Assembly: GCA_000697475.1 (NCBI GenBank)
Contig: JNEU01000711.1
Location: forward strand, 62,001 to 126,000
DNA: 64,000 nt
Source: Lichtheimia corymbifera B2541
Taxonomy: Eukaryota; Mucoromycota; Mucoromycetes; Mucorales; Lichtheimiaceae
Direction: 5' to 3'
Positions 13,416 through 25,100 of this stretch are shown here, piece by piece (the first letter of the stretch is position 1; each line of letters starts with the position of its first letter). Position numbers and translations under genes: made by a program. A model generated the notes under the pieces. That model saw only the letters and a program-made list of their open reading frames with translations. It was not told where the DNA came from and did not search any database.

Positions 13416-15010
13416 GGACTCATGTAATATAACTCAGAGGGGCAGGGCTTGAAGGGTTCTAATTGGTGGAGAGTGCATAATGGACAATCCCTAAATAGTA
13501 AGGTCCGCCTATGATGATATGGTTAACTAGCCAAAAATGATCAGTGCATCCAAAACTATGAGCGGTAATGGTATTGTTTGTCTCCTGGGTTCATTCTCAC
13601 ATAATACTATATATAGAAGGTGGCTCATGCTGATAGTGCCGTTGCCATAGGTAAGCATTACGATCTACATATGTACTTGTGCCACAAAGCCCATCTTTCT
13701 TAACTACGGTAATGATTTAAGCTTACAATGGATCAAGCTTCCGTAACAAGCAGTGTTATTGGGTATCATTACTATGGGTTTTTTTATTAATCATTGATAA
13801 TACAAGCGTCTATTTAAATACATATATACAATCAGTTATTGGCACTACCCATCATCTAATCAGCATATGAACAAGGAAGCTTTAATGAATGTAATATGAC
13901 AGAAGGGACAAGAGCGTCTCGATACGATGATGTGGGTTATCCAATATCGCCATCCGGCCATCAAATTTCTATCCTCCCTTTCATTCCAGAAACCAACAGT
14001 GGACCACATAGAACCAGCGGGTATCGTTATGGCATTGTATTCTTGGTTGCTGCCGTCATAAGTATCTTCATCCATGATTGTAGAAGTAGCTGTTGCATGC
14101 CCTGGCTCCATCATTCCAATATCATCCATGGTGGTGAACCATCTGTCGTCAAAGATAAAAGACATCTTGCCCATGCCATCCAATCCATGATCATCCTCAA
14201 CCGTATCCACGTGGTACAAGTCATCGTTCCTGCTGACGACGCTCCAAGTAACCAAAGCAACATTCCAGGATTCTACATTACTGCACTTGATTGCACCCAT
14301 CCATTCATCCATAACCGTTGCAAGTCCAATAAGAAAGAGCCTCTGTGATCGCTGTTGATATGGTTCCTTTTTCATCCAGATGTTGGTCTATCTCTTTCTT
14401 GATCATTTCCATTGCAGCCCAACAAGGTGAAGAGTGCTTGTATTGCGGGGTCTTGATAGCTGATATGGGACCATCCAGTCGTATCCATCATAGCAAGTTG
14501 CCACACGTAAATAAAGCTGCTTCTATACAATGACTATAAGCTGCCTACGTGAACAGGCCGCAAGTAACTTGAGTCAGTGGAGACCTTGCTAAAGGCAGCT
14601 GCTGTTACGGGATGGTTGTGGCAGAGGAGCGTGCAAAGAGAGCGTGTTGTAGTAGTAGTGTAACAAGATTGTAGACGATGTTTAAACCAATAGAGTCATC
14701 GCTAATGGTATCTGCTGGAATGGATGCTGTTACGTTTGATTGTGGCAGAGGATTGTGCAAGAGAAGATGTCGTGTCAAGAAACGCGGGTGTTGTCGTGGA
14801 GTGCACACGCCATGGACTTGCCCATTCAGTCAAAGACAATAGGATCAAGGCAATCGTAGGATTGACATGATGGGTTGAAGCAGGACAATCGTTCGCAGGA
14901 GGTAGTTGTAGTTGAATGCACCAACAGTTGAGAATGGAGGAGGAAGAGGAAAGAGGTTGGAGTGGAAGAGGTGGAAATTAAATTGGTCAGGCACTTACAA
15001 ATCATGCACA
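13416..15010 (-). repeat. Core of the left repeat element (inverted relative to the right copy)
   Basis: Its reverse complement matches about 62020-63600 nearly throughout, with point differences and small indels. A 171-codon open frame on the minus strand (14375-13860, starting MKKEPYQQRSQRLF) has a counterpart at 62663 that breaks by frameshift after about 70 codons. Differences look evenly spread rather than biased to third codon positions, so I do not call a gene. No transposase, reverse transcriptase or recombinase motif is visible. Confidence 0.75.
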
Positions 15011-15939
15011 CTGTGAATTGATCCATGATCTTAAGATTACCCATTTAGAACCTGAAACTTTCACACAAGATGCTCTTGGTCATGCTGATCAACTTTGTTT
15101 TAATAAAGAACCCATGCTTCATTTGAAAATTTTGAATGGGAGGGTGCAATGTGGGGTTTACTATGACCGACGGAAATTTGGAGAGTGCCGGATTTATTGA
15201 AATGCCATTTAGTATGAATTACCTTGGGATTGCCCACTTTGAACTTGAAACTTGGTAAGCAGGCTCGCTGAGTCATGCTGATCAACTCCATTCATTTAAA
15301 AACCGTATGCTTCATTATGATGTTTCAATGAATCGGGCGGCCCAAATATAGGACGAACGGAGTGCAAGTAGGGTGTATAGTGCACACCCTCGCCGTTGTC
15401 CACCTCCATCGTGAAACTTGGTCAGGCCGGTGGGCTTCGACATGCTGATCAACTCCATTCAAATAAAAACCATATGCTTCATTGTGAGAAATAAAATGGC
15501 GCGCCGGACGATGAATGGATGGGAATATACATAGGGTGGACGACCCAGGAGCTTGAGACTGCCCATTTCGAACCTGAAACTTTCACACAAGGTCGCTCTT
15601 AATCATGCTGATCAATGTTGTCTTAATAAAGAACCCACACTTCATTTAAAAGTTTTGAATGGGAGGGTGTAATGTGGTGTTTACTATAACCGACGGAAAT
15701 TTGGAAAGCGCCGGATTTATTGAAATGTCATTTAGTATGAATTACCTTGGGATTCCACATTTACAACATGAAACTTGGTAAGAAGGTTCGCTGAGTCATG
15801 CTGATCAACTTCATTCATTTAAAAAGTGTACATTTCATTATGATGTTTTTATGAATCGGACGGTCCAAATTTAGGAGAAACGATGGATGGACGAGAACGC
15901 CCCCGAGATTGCCCACCTCCATTGTGAAACTTTTTTTTT
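15011..15939 (-). repeat. Tandem array of the left repeat element
   Basis: The motif CATGCTGATCAA recurs near 15084, 15274, 15450, 15604 and 15798, at spacings of about 190, 176, 154 and 194 bp. The first and fourth, and second and fifth, copies are most alike, giving a higher-order period of about 520-525 bp made of three diverged subunits. Each subunit also has a GAAACTT stretch and an A/T-rich block next to the TGATCA core. The array ends abruptly at the T9 run at 15931-15939, which is the poly(A) end of the adjoining retrocopy. Confidence 0.8.
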
Positions 15940-16647
15940 GTGTATGGCCCGTAGACATTTATTTAAAGCGACCTCGTATCGCAGAGTGACGTGGCCGCGA
16001 CAGGTACAAAAAGTGGTCAATGGGAAACATGGAAAAGGAAGCTATGTATCTTTAAACATTGTAGAAGAGACACTCCCCGAGGAGACGGAAGAAATTGTTG
16101 CAGATGGAAAAGGTTGGTCGTGCAAGCGTAACTTAATAGCTACGGAGGTAGGTAAGGTTCGAAGAATCTTCTTGGCTTCATCAGACATGGGATACTTTCT
16201 CACTGTGGAATCGAAGGTGTCAGTCGGCATTGCTGGTTTATATAATTCCGTGGTTGGCTTGGCATCGTCTGAACGGTATTTGCTGATATAATCGCTAATA
16301 ATCATGTCATTGTGGGCTTCGAGAGGGGAGTAATCAGAGCTAAGCATCGATACATCAGATTCAGATGAATGGCTGGTAGCAGTGGAGGTAGAAGACGATG
16401 GGGACATTGGTGGGTCAGTGATGGGCTTGACAACAATAGGGCGGCGATTGGGACATTTAGCAGCACGGTGACCATTTTGGCCACAAGACCAACAGGGGCG
16501 ACGTTGGCTTGGATGACTGGGACATGAAGACAAAGAATGACCTGATTCGTGACAATGAAGACAATGAAGCGGCATTTCAGCCCATGTGGCATAAAACCAA
16601 TCTTCGGCTGCATTAACGGAAAGATGAAGAACTGTGTGAAACGACAC
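15931..16647 (-). pseudogene. Zinc-knuckle Gag/ORF1-like retrocopy with poly(A) tail
   Basis: The minus-strand frame 16647-16042 encodes DWFYATWAEMPLHC followed by two CCHC zinc knuckles (CLHCHESGHSLSSC and CWSCGQNGHRAAKC), then a Ser-rich acidic tail. This arrangement resembles the ORF1/Gag-like nucleic-acid-binding proteins of Mucoromycota retroelements. The frame has no ATG at its left edge (it begins at GTG, with a stop two codons upstream), so the 5' part is broken or missing. Downstream of the stop, an AATAAA lies at 15958-15963 and an A9 tract at 15931-15939, which is the layout of a reverse-transcribed mRNA end. No reverse transcriptase is present. Sequence up to about 16965 may hold decayed 5' remnants. 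Confidence 0.7.
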
Positions 16648-19145
16648 GTGCTAGTTACACAAACACGTCCTTGACAGGTTGCTGCATAAATGGATGATGT
16701 TGATGGTTGGCTTTTGGAAGGTACGCAAGTAAACAGCATCCAATAATGAAGGGGTGTGTGTTTGCCAAGCTATGTGTATAAGGCAATAACAGCTCCACAT
16801 CACATTTGGAGTAGGAGAAGGTTGACTTGCATGAACCAATTTGAATATGTAAACCCAGCCAGTAACCAATTCAATGGAGGGATCACTTTTCTTTATCTCT
16901 CAAGGCCACCCCACTCCTCCTTATTGTACCACAAAAGGCATATATACTTCTTGCATGGCCGATAATCCAACCACCTTTATTCCATCTTTGAAGCAATATT
17001 ATCTAATCCACAAGCTAGCAAAGTCCAATCAAGTGCGTATTGTAATAAATAAACCGTTCTTTATATCATCTAGTGTTCTAGCTACTTTGCCTCTATCGTC
17101 CTCTTCGGTCGTCCGTTGTAATCCGTAGTCGATAACAATCGTCAACCTCCAGGTCACCCAATATTCCAAAACCACACATGGGATCTTGCATGCCTCCTTT
17201 TGAATCTCGTTGTCGTTATCATTATCAATCATTGTTGTGGATGTCGTTATCATTATCATCATTGATGTGGATGTCATTGTCGATTGTTGTGGATCTCGTT
17301 GTCGTTTCATTGTCATTGTTGCAAAAGCTGTGATTATCGTAATCGTCGTCTCTACAAATAAAAAAAACCAGCCAAGTAATACAGTCTGATATCGGGAATG
17401 ATGACGATCCTCTCCAAGGAAGAAAGCAAATCAGAATGAATCCACAAACCAAATCACCACCACACGAGCAACGTCGGATGACCCCTTGTCTTTGAGGAAG
17501 CACTGCACAAATCACGCAAGGCAAATTCGATCCATGGTAAGGAAGGACATCACTGGCATAGAGTCCAGGCTCATAGTTGTCCTCATTCACCCTCTTCAAA
17601 GAAAGAACGATCCACCAATTTTTCCAATCCTTCCGCCTCATGAAAGAAATCCTCAAGGGAAAGAACGAGCCTATCACGGGAAGAGGGTGTTGGTTCGCAC
17701 TGATGTCAACACATTCACAGCCGGGCTGTTGCAGATCCCCTTTTACCTCAACACGGCGACCATGCTCTTCCAAAATCCCATCGTCATCGACCCATCAACT
17801 CAACGCAGGCCTTTGAGCCCTGGGCGCGTTCCAAATTTGATACAGGCTGGGAGTCGAACCCAAAGAGATGATGCCCCAATTGCACTGCCTGACCAAAAGA
17901 AGCCTATACAATTCATTATTAGCACACATATACAATAAACACCTTTTTCATTGTTTGTCCCATTTACTTGCCTTATCCTTATACACAAAGACCCTTTGTT
18001 GTTGGTTACTGGAAACCGAAAACCATGGTGTGGTGTTGGTGAGCCGAAACAAAACGCCAAACGAGCCAACGTTTTGAAACCAAACTTGCTATCTATACAA
18101 GCTAACAAGTCAATGAAACCAATTCGGCTGCAACATTGAACTCTGAATGTACCTGTTGACACCAAGCGTAGAGCGGGAATAGCAACGAACAAGAGGTAGG
18201 AACGGTATCGCCATGGCAACCACGCTCATTCCTCAGCACTTGGACACGCTTGACAATGCCTATTCAGAACTACATTAGTACCTCACAACCAACAACAGCA
18301 CTCTTTTATAATGCATTACCTTGATCAGAAGGTCGCGAATGGCATAAAAGCAGAGGAGGGATAAAAAGGAAAAGAAGCGTTGTCTCAAGTCGTGTTGCCG
18401 TCGGCATATGTTAAATCCCCAACTGCTATCACACTGAGGCCACTCAATCACCCTTCCCACACACACTACACACCCATCATCCTCATGATAGACAGTAGAT
18501 ACGTGTGAATAAAAACAATGATCCTCATGTATAGCAAAAGGGTGTGTGCCATTTTACACTTTACCATGATAATGATGACCCAACGGCCGCCAACTACAAG
18601 GTACCTAAGCATCAACCTTTTTTTTACTCAATCCAGTACCAAGCATTCGATGTTGTCCTTAACAAGATCATGGCTTCACTTTGCATACATGTACCAATCA
18701 CGCTCCCACTCAATATCGACAACGCAGTGTCGGCGGCGGCTCGGGGATGTTGTCGCTCTCGCACTTTTTTGTTATTGTCGACAACATATGGCGACGGGCT
18801 TTTGTTTCTCACTAAGGACCTTCCATTAGCAGAGAGTGCTACTGTCAAAATGCTAGGGATCGTAATAATATAAAAGACAAATATTTATATAAGATTCAAG
18901 CTTTTATTATGAATCATTATTGCGATGGTGAAAACTAGACTACGTTCCTGTATTCTCCTGGATCCAAATGCCAAACGCTGTATGCATGATGCTTGCTAAA
19001 TCCTGAACTTGGCCGGCAAAGATAAGGATAAAAGGACGAGAAGCCAATCAAGCTGCATTACGTCATTTGGATTAATCAATGGTTACCTAGAGACGATCGC
19101 TTCATTTTAAGCACTAGACCGGTTGTGCTCTTTTTTTGGAACGCC
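16648..19145. other. Gene-poor region with low-complexity DNA
   Basis: About 2.5 kb between the retrocopy and SCAMP. At about 17205-17335 there is low-complexity DNA made of GTCGTTATCATTATCA-like repeats. The tRNA-like element lies at about 17850-17910. Open frames at 17486-17938 (plus), 17225-17773 (minus) and 18544-18873 (plus) have no motif I recognise; two of them begin at non-ATG codons. The last 200 bp before 19146 should hold the SCAMP promoter. Confidence 0.45.
17846..17909 (-). ncRNA. tRNA-like sequence (tRNA pseudogene or SINE head)
   Basis: On the minus strand there is a perfect B-box-like GGTTCGACTCCC, preceded by an A-box-like TGGTCAGGCAGTGC about 25 nt upstream. Flanking GTATAGG and CCTGTAT can form a 7-bp acceptor-like stem with two wobble pairs. 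The D arm and anticodon arm do not fold in canonical form, so a working tRNA is unlikely. A tRNA-derived SINE or a decayed tRNA gene fits better. Confidence 0.35.
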
Positions 19146-20238
19146 ATGGCTCATCAACAAGCAAATCCATTCGACGACCCATCCAACCCATTTCAGGACC
19201 CTTCTATCACGTCGGCTCTCAATTCCACACGTCAAGATGCGTCGCTTCACCTAGAACAGGATGGTGTTAACGAGCATGACAATTTCACGACTGTACGGCA
19301 GTACCAAGACAACAGCCATGACCCTTTTGAACACGATCAGAAAATGCTTGTGGATGATACACAGCAAGGCATAGTGGAAGGTGGAAGTAGTAGTGGATCC
19401 CCTGGAGGCAACGATTTGCAAGCGAGAGAGGAGGCATTGCGGCAAAAGGAACGAGAACTTGCAGAACGAGAAGCACGGCTAGGCGAGCGTCAACGACCCC
19501 ATGCAAACAACTTTCCACCATGTTTCCCCATCATGTACCTTGATATCACTACCGAGATTCCCCTCAATCATCAATCGACAGTCTGGTGGTTATATCGTGA
19601 ATGGCTTTGGTTCGAACTTACCCTGGTCCTTAACTTTGTCGCTTGTCTCTGTCTCTTATTCTCCCATCCACCTTCCGTTACAAGTGCTCCAACCGATCTG
19701 GGCATCGCTCTCACTCAAATGTTCACTCATTCATTGGCAAGTTTCTTTCTCTGGTATCGTCCTGTGTACAATGCATATATGAAAGAGGTCTCATTGTACT
19801 ACAGTAAGTCATTGCATTCCCCATTTAAAGAGTACCTATCACTAATTATATACTAGCCTTGTATTTTATCTTTAATGGCTTCCATATCTTGTACACCTTT
19901 TATATGGCTATCGGTATTCCCAGCACGTAAGTCACTTTGATCTAGTCTATCCATGATCAATGGCTAATTTAGTGTAAAGAGGAGGAGCTGGTTTGATCTT
20001 GGTGGTGACATTGTTCACTGATGGATACATTATTACGGGTATCATTGCTCTCTTGGCATCTGTCTGTTGGCTTGGTATGGGAGTCTTGGCTCTCTATCTT
20101 TATTTCACCACCTACAGACATTACAAGGCTGCTGGTCATACATTCAAGGAAGCAAAGGATGAAGCTTACAGTCGTGTTGGTGGATCCAATGCTGCTCGAG
20201 ATGCTGCTGTCAGCATGGCATGGAATAGTCGTCGATGA
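19146..20238 (+). CDS. SCAMP (secretory carrier-associated membrane protein)
   Basis: Three exons (19146-19803, 19857-19926, 19980-20238) give 328 residues. The N-terminus has Asn-Pro-Phe (NPF) motifs, which bind EH-domain endocytic adaptors: ANPFDDPSNPFQDP. A coiled coil follows (LQAREEALRQKERELAERE), then the SCAMP core with FPIMYLDITTEIP and four membrane segments. The cytoplasmic tail includes AGHTFKEAKDEAYSRVGG. SCAMPs act in post-Golgi recycling and endocytosis. Two frames upstream of the ATG are closed, supporting this start. Length and domain order are normal for the family. Confidence 0.93.
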
Positions 20239-20437
20239 ACATAGACAACCTCCTCTCCTATCACCTATCTCTCTTTATCTTTTACCACACAACCTTCATT
20301 TTGCAATATCCCCCTCCTTATCGCATGAATTAAATAGGAAGAACAATGTATCTTAGAATCAAGCTGTCATGGATGGATGGGGTGGTGGGTGTCTCATGCT
20401 TTTGGGTTTGATTGACAGCGGTCCGTGTTCCGACCGA

Positions 20438-20479
20438 TATATAAAGTCATCTGACACCATCTCCATTTCCGGAAGATTC
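20438..20479 (+). promoter_or_regulatory. TATA box and heat-shock element upstream of HSP78
   Basis: TATATAAA occurs at 20438-20445 and a perfect three-unit heat-shock element, TTCCGGAAGATTC (TTCnnGAAnnTTC), at 20467-20479, 82 bp before the HSP78 start codon. The gene is a heat-shock chaperone, so Hsf1 control is expected. The element lies downstream of the TATA, close to or within the transcript start, which is an unusual position. Confidence 0.6.
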
Positions 20480-20560
20480 TCGTTGCACCTCGTTCTCATT
20501 CTTTGATTTTCTTTTCCTTTGTTCGCCGTTCTTGGAAACAACGTTTCTTTCACTCGAAAA

Positions 20561-23500
20561 ATGCTACGACGTGCCCTCCCTTCTCATTATCCGAGAACAT
20601 TGCTCACTCGACGCTCTGCTAATGCCGGCTTAATTGCAAGATCAGCTCGCGTTGTCGCGGTGCAACAATTGCGACCCAGACTTACAGCTGCTGCTGCTGT
20701 GTATACCGCCAAGCGATTCTACAATGGTGGCAAGTAGTGCATTGTGTAGTTCTTTTCACCATTAGCTCATTACAAGAACCTTGTCGTTTGTTTTAGGTGG
20801 AGGAATGCCGCCTGGTGGTTTTCGTATGGCACCCAACCAGGAGCAAGAACAACCCAAAGCTCTCGAACAATTTGTATGTTGTTGTCATAGATGTGATGAT
20901 AGATGATGCTTGTTCCTAACACTCTTTATAACAGGGTATCGATCTTACTTCAATGGCTGAAAAGGGCAAACTTGGTAAATCAATGCAAGGGTTGGGTGGC
21001 GTATATGCGTTGTATGCTCGGACTTTTTTGACTCATCCCATGCCCGAATGTATTTGACAGATCCCGTCATCGGCCGTGATGAAGAAATCCGACGTACCAT
21101 TGAAGGTAATTCACAAAATGATACACTTGATTATCTGTTACTGAACCATTTGAATAGTGTAAGATGAAGGAAAAGATGAAAAGAAAACACGTATACATAT
21201 CTGACCCATGGATCATTATGCCAGGTTGGCACGCCGAACCAAAAACAACCCCGTATTGATCGGTGAAGCGGGGTAAGTGCGTTCTACCATACAAACAATG
21301 CCATGCTAACCACCACTGTTGTAATTAGTGTGGGTAAAACAGCCATTGCAGAGGTATGTTGTATCATATGGAATTGGGATGATGGGGAACTGACTTGCAT
21401 AAATTTCTCAGGGTCTTGCACAACGCATTGTTGCCAATGAGGTGCCCGAATCTATTCAAGGAAGACGAGTCATTGCTTTGGATCTTGGAGTAAGAACGTG
21501 TCCTCTGCATTATGCTATACATGTAACGATTAACAATCTCCATTATAGGGTCTTGTTGCAGGTGCCAAATACCGGTATGTCGTGGAAAGCTCAAATCGTT
21601 GGGAAGGAAGCGCTAATATTCTTGATACAGGGGTGAATTTGAAGATCGATTAAAGGGAGTCTTGAAGGAAGTGACTGAAGCAGAGGGCAAGATTATCCTG
21701 TTCATTGATGAAATCCACAATCTCTTGGGTCTTGGCAAATCGGAAGGTGCAATGGATGCTGGAAATCTCTTAAAGGTTTGTCTTTGCGGGTTGCAAGTGC
21801 GTTACTTGACATGGACTTGGCTGACATCATTTTTGTAGCCTGCATTGGCACGTGGCCAGTTGCGTTGTGTTGGTGCGACAACCATTGACGAATATCGAAA
21901 GGCATGTGAAATTGTGCAGCAATGTTTGCGTGTGTCAACTATGCATTAATGCTTATCCCAAAATAGTACATCATGTCCGACCCTGCATTGGCACGCCGTT
22001 TCCAATCGGTCATGGTACGTGCAGAACGAAAATATCATTCCATATGATCAAATGACTAATGAGATGTGCTCTTCTCTGTAGGTCGAGGAACCAACTGTAA
22101 GTGATAATGAAAAACCGTGATATTGGATGATATCTAACATATGATTCTGAAAAAAAGGTTCAAGACACTATATCCATTTTGGTATGTTGGCTACTGGAAA
22201 TAGGGTATCATATGATAGCGTTTTATTAACGTATACATGTGCAGCGTGGATTGAGAGAGCGTTATGAGGTGCACCATGGTGTCCAGATTGCGGCAAGTAT
22301 TATTCAAAGCATGAAGAAGTTTGTCAGCAGGGTTTATTGACAGCACCATTATAGGATTCAGCCCTTGTATCAGCTGCAATTCAATCCCATCGATATATCT
22401 CTGATAGGTAACCGCTGCATAATTTTCGAATGATCAGGGTCCAGAGCATTAACGTGGATAACACCATATCACAGATTCCTTCCTGATAAGGCGATTGATC
22501 TTGTGGATGAAGCATGTTCAAAGTTGCGACTTCAGCAAGAAAGCAAACCAGAAGCACTTGAGAATCTCGATCGTCAAATCATGACCATGCAAATCGAATT
22601 GGAGTCGTTACGCAAGGAATCGGATATTCTCTCGGTGGAGCGCCGTGAAAAGCTGCAATCTGAGCTCGAGCAGAAGCAAAAGGAGAGCGAACGCTTATCA
22701 GGCATTTGGAATGAAGAGAGGTAAAAGACTATATTGATACATTCATCGCAATCTTACTTATACGCATATCTCTCTTAGACAAAAGATTGATGAAATCAAG
22801 AAGGTTAAAGAGGATTTGAACCAAGCACGCGTGGAACTCGAGTCGGGTAATGTATCCATCCATTCGGGGCTGAGGGGTGTTTTGGATGTCAGTTGCACTG
22901 ACCAACATAATAGCCCAAAGAGCTGGTAATTTTTCACGTGCTTCCGAATTACGTTATGGTGTGATCCCCAATCTGCAAAAGAAGTTGCCAAAGGAAAATG
23001 CCGAGGAGGATACTTCAGAGTCTTTGGTGCATGAACGTGTTACTTCGGATGATATCGCCCGTGTGGTCTCCCGTATGACAGGTATTCCTGTCAGGGTAAG
23101 TTTTTTTTTATTCGACACATGTACAACAAAAAGAGGCTGATATGACCCTGGTGCTATCATTTTAGAATCTCATGCGAGGTGAACGCGAAAAGTTGCTTCA
23201 TATGGAAGATGTCTTGAGTAAACGTGTGGTGGGACAAGATGAAGCTATCACGGCAAGTAGTATATCGTCATACATTTTATCCATGTGATTCTGACATTTT
23301 CAGTGTCAACATCATAGGCTGTTTCTGAAGCCGTGCGCCTCAGCCGTGCTGGTTTACAGAATCCTTCCCGACCAATCGCATCGTTCCTATTCCTTGGACC
23401 GACAGGTGTTGGCAAGGTAACATGAATTGGGGTGTACCGATCATTTTGTGTCACACACGATCATCCTTACACGCACATGCTTTTTTTTGTTGTAGACCGA

Positions 23501-24628
23501 GCTTTGCAAGACGATTGCTCAATTCTTATTTGATACTGAAAATGCCATTGTACGCATCGATATGTCGGAATATATGGAGAAGTTTTCTGTCAGCAGACTC
23601 ATTGGTAAGGAATGATGGCATTATGGTACTATTGAGACAATGACGATAATAACACCATGACAAAAGGTGCACCCCCAGGATACGTTGGGCATGAAGAGGG
23701 TGGCGAACTCACTGAGTCTGTTCGACGTCGACCTTACGCAGTGGTACTTCTTGATGAAATGGAAAAAGCACACAGAGATGGTAAGTATATAGATAAGCCT
23801 ATCCTTGTAACGCACATCATGCTGACATTCCGTGCATAGTGTATAATATTCTACTCCAGGTGCTTGATGACGGTGTCTTGACTGACAGTGAGTACATTGT
23901 CATATTGACCTATCCAAATTGATCCTGATTATTGATTCATACAGGCAAGGGACGCAAGATTGATTTCAAGAACACCATCATTATCATGACGTCTAACTTG
24001 GGTGCTGAAGCATTGGTCACTGATAAGAGCGATAATGGAAACGTGAGCAAGCAAGCCAAGAACATGGTGTTGGATGCTGTGCGCCACAATTTCTCTCCTG
24101 AGTTTATCAACCGTGTGGATGAAATGGTATGTGTGGGACATAGTTGTTTGACCCTAGTTTACAAGTCTAACTAAATTGCATATATAGGTGGTATTCAACC
24201 GACTTTCTCGCACTGCATTGCGTGAGATTGTGGACGTACGTCTCAACGAGGTGGAAGACCGTGTCAGTGATCGACGTATCAAATTGGATGTGGATTTGGA
24301 AGCAAGAGATTGGCTTGGTGAACGAGGTTACGACCCCGCATATGGCGCACGACCCCTGAATCGCCTCATCCAAAAGAAATTACTCAATCCATTAGCACGC
24401 TTGTTGATTGACGGTGGTGTACGTACAGGCGAAGACGCTAAAGTCAGAGTTACCAAACTTGCATCAGGCGAGACGGATCTTCAAGTTGTGCGTAATCATG
24501 AACCTGGTTTAGCCACTGATGAGCAAGAAAACGTGGATGCCAATATGGCACCTGTTGGCGACGAAGAAGAAGTATTGCAAGAAGAAAAGGAATCAGAGGA
24601 CAAGAAGAATGACGAGCAACAACAATAA
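20561..24628 (+). CDS. HSP78: Mitochondrial ClpB-type disaggregase Hsp78
   Basis: AAA+ chaperone of the mitochondrial matrix that rescues aggregated proteins with mtHsp70. The N-terminus is Arg/Ser/Ala-rich without acidic residues ([19 protein letters not shown]), a presequence. There is no Clp N-domain, as expected for Hsp78. NBD1 has Walker A GEAGVGKTA, Walker [10 protein letters not shown] and [11 protein letters not shown] middle coiled coil follows. NBD2 has [32 protein letters not shown] and [10 protein letters not shown], then sensor 2 GARPLNR and an acidic C-tail. About 24 introns interrupt the gene, with exons as short as 15 nt (22082-22096), 24 nt (22158-22181) and 25 nt (21329-21353). 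All key ATPase motifs are intact. Confidence 0.95.
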
Positions 24629-25100
24629 TGGGTCGTTAGCATAAACAAAAGTTGTATCACCAACATGGTAGATAGCCTTTTTTCACAAGGAATAATGTTT
24701 GATTCTATTAGCTTATGATGATTAAAAAGTAAAGCATGCCATATACGAGAGAGAATTACAATAAGTGTGTGGGGGATAATAGGTGGGGGGGATGTTTGAA
24801 TGTGGGATGATATGGTAACATTATAGGGTAAGCAAGCATACATGATGAAATAATTAGAATGTGTGATTTGGTGTGTGATTGTGTGAGTGTAAAACGTAAT
24901 AATGATATGTGTTGGGGTTGGAAATAAAAAATGGGCTGGACCTGGGGCTTTTTTTCCTTGCATGATCTGTGGATGGGCGAGAAAGCAAAACAAGATTTAG
25001 GTTGGTTGTACTCCGCATGTCTGTGTGTTATGTGTATGTGTAGCACATATGCACAAGAGCACATACAATACAACACAGGAGATGGTGGGATGCACACAGC
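24629..25100. other. Convergent intergenic region
   Basis: About 470 bp between the 3' ends of HSP78 and a minus-strand disordered-protein gene. It is A/T- and GT-rich with short poly(G) runs (GGTGGGGGGGA near 24781). No gene seen. Confidence 0.4.

Noticed and set aside
17225..17938. Overlapping frames on both strands (182 and 150 codons)
   Set aside because: One starts at a non-ATG codon and ends in a low-complexity repeat; neither has a recognisable motif.
18544..18873. 109-codon plus-strand frame upstream of SCAMP
   Set aside because: Begins with GTG and has no recognised domain, although its composition is protein-like; could be a decayed fragment.
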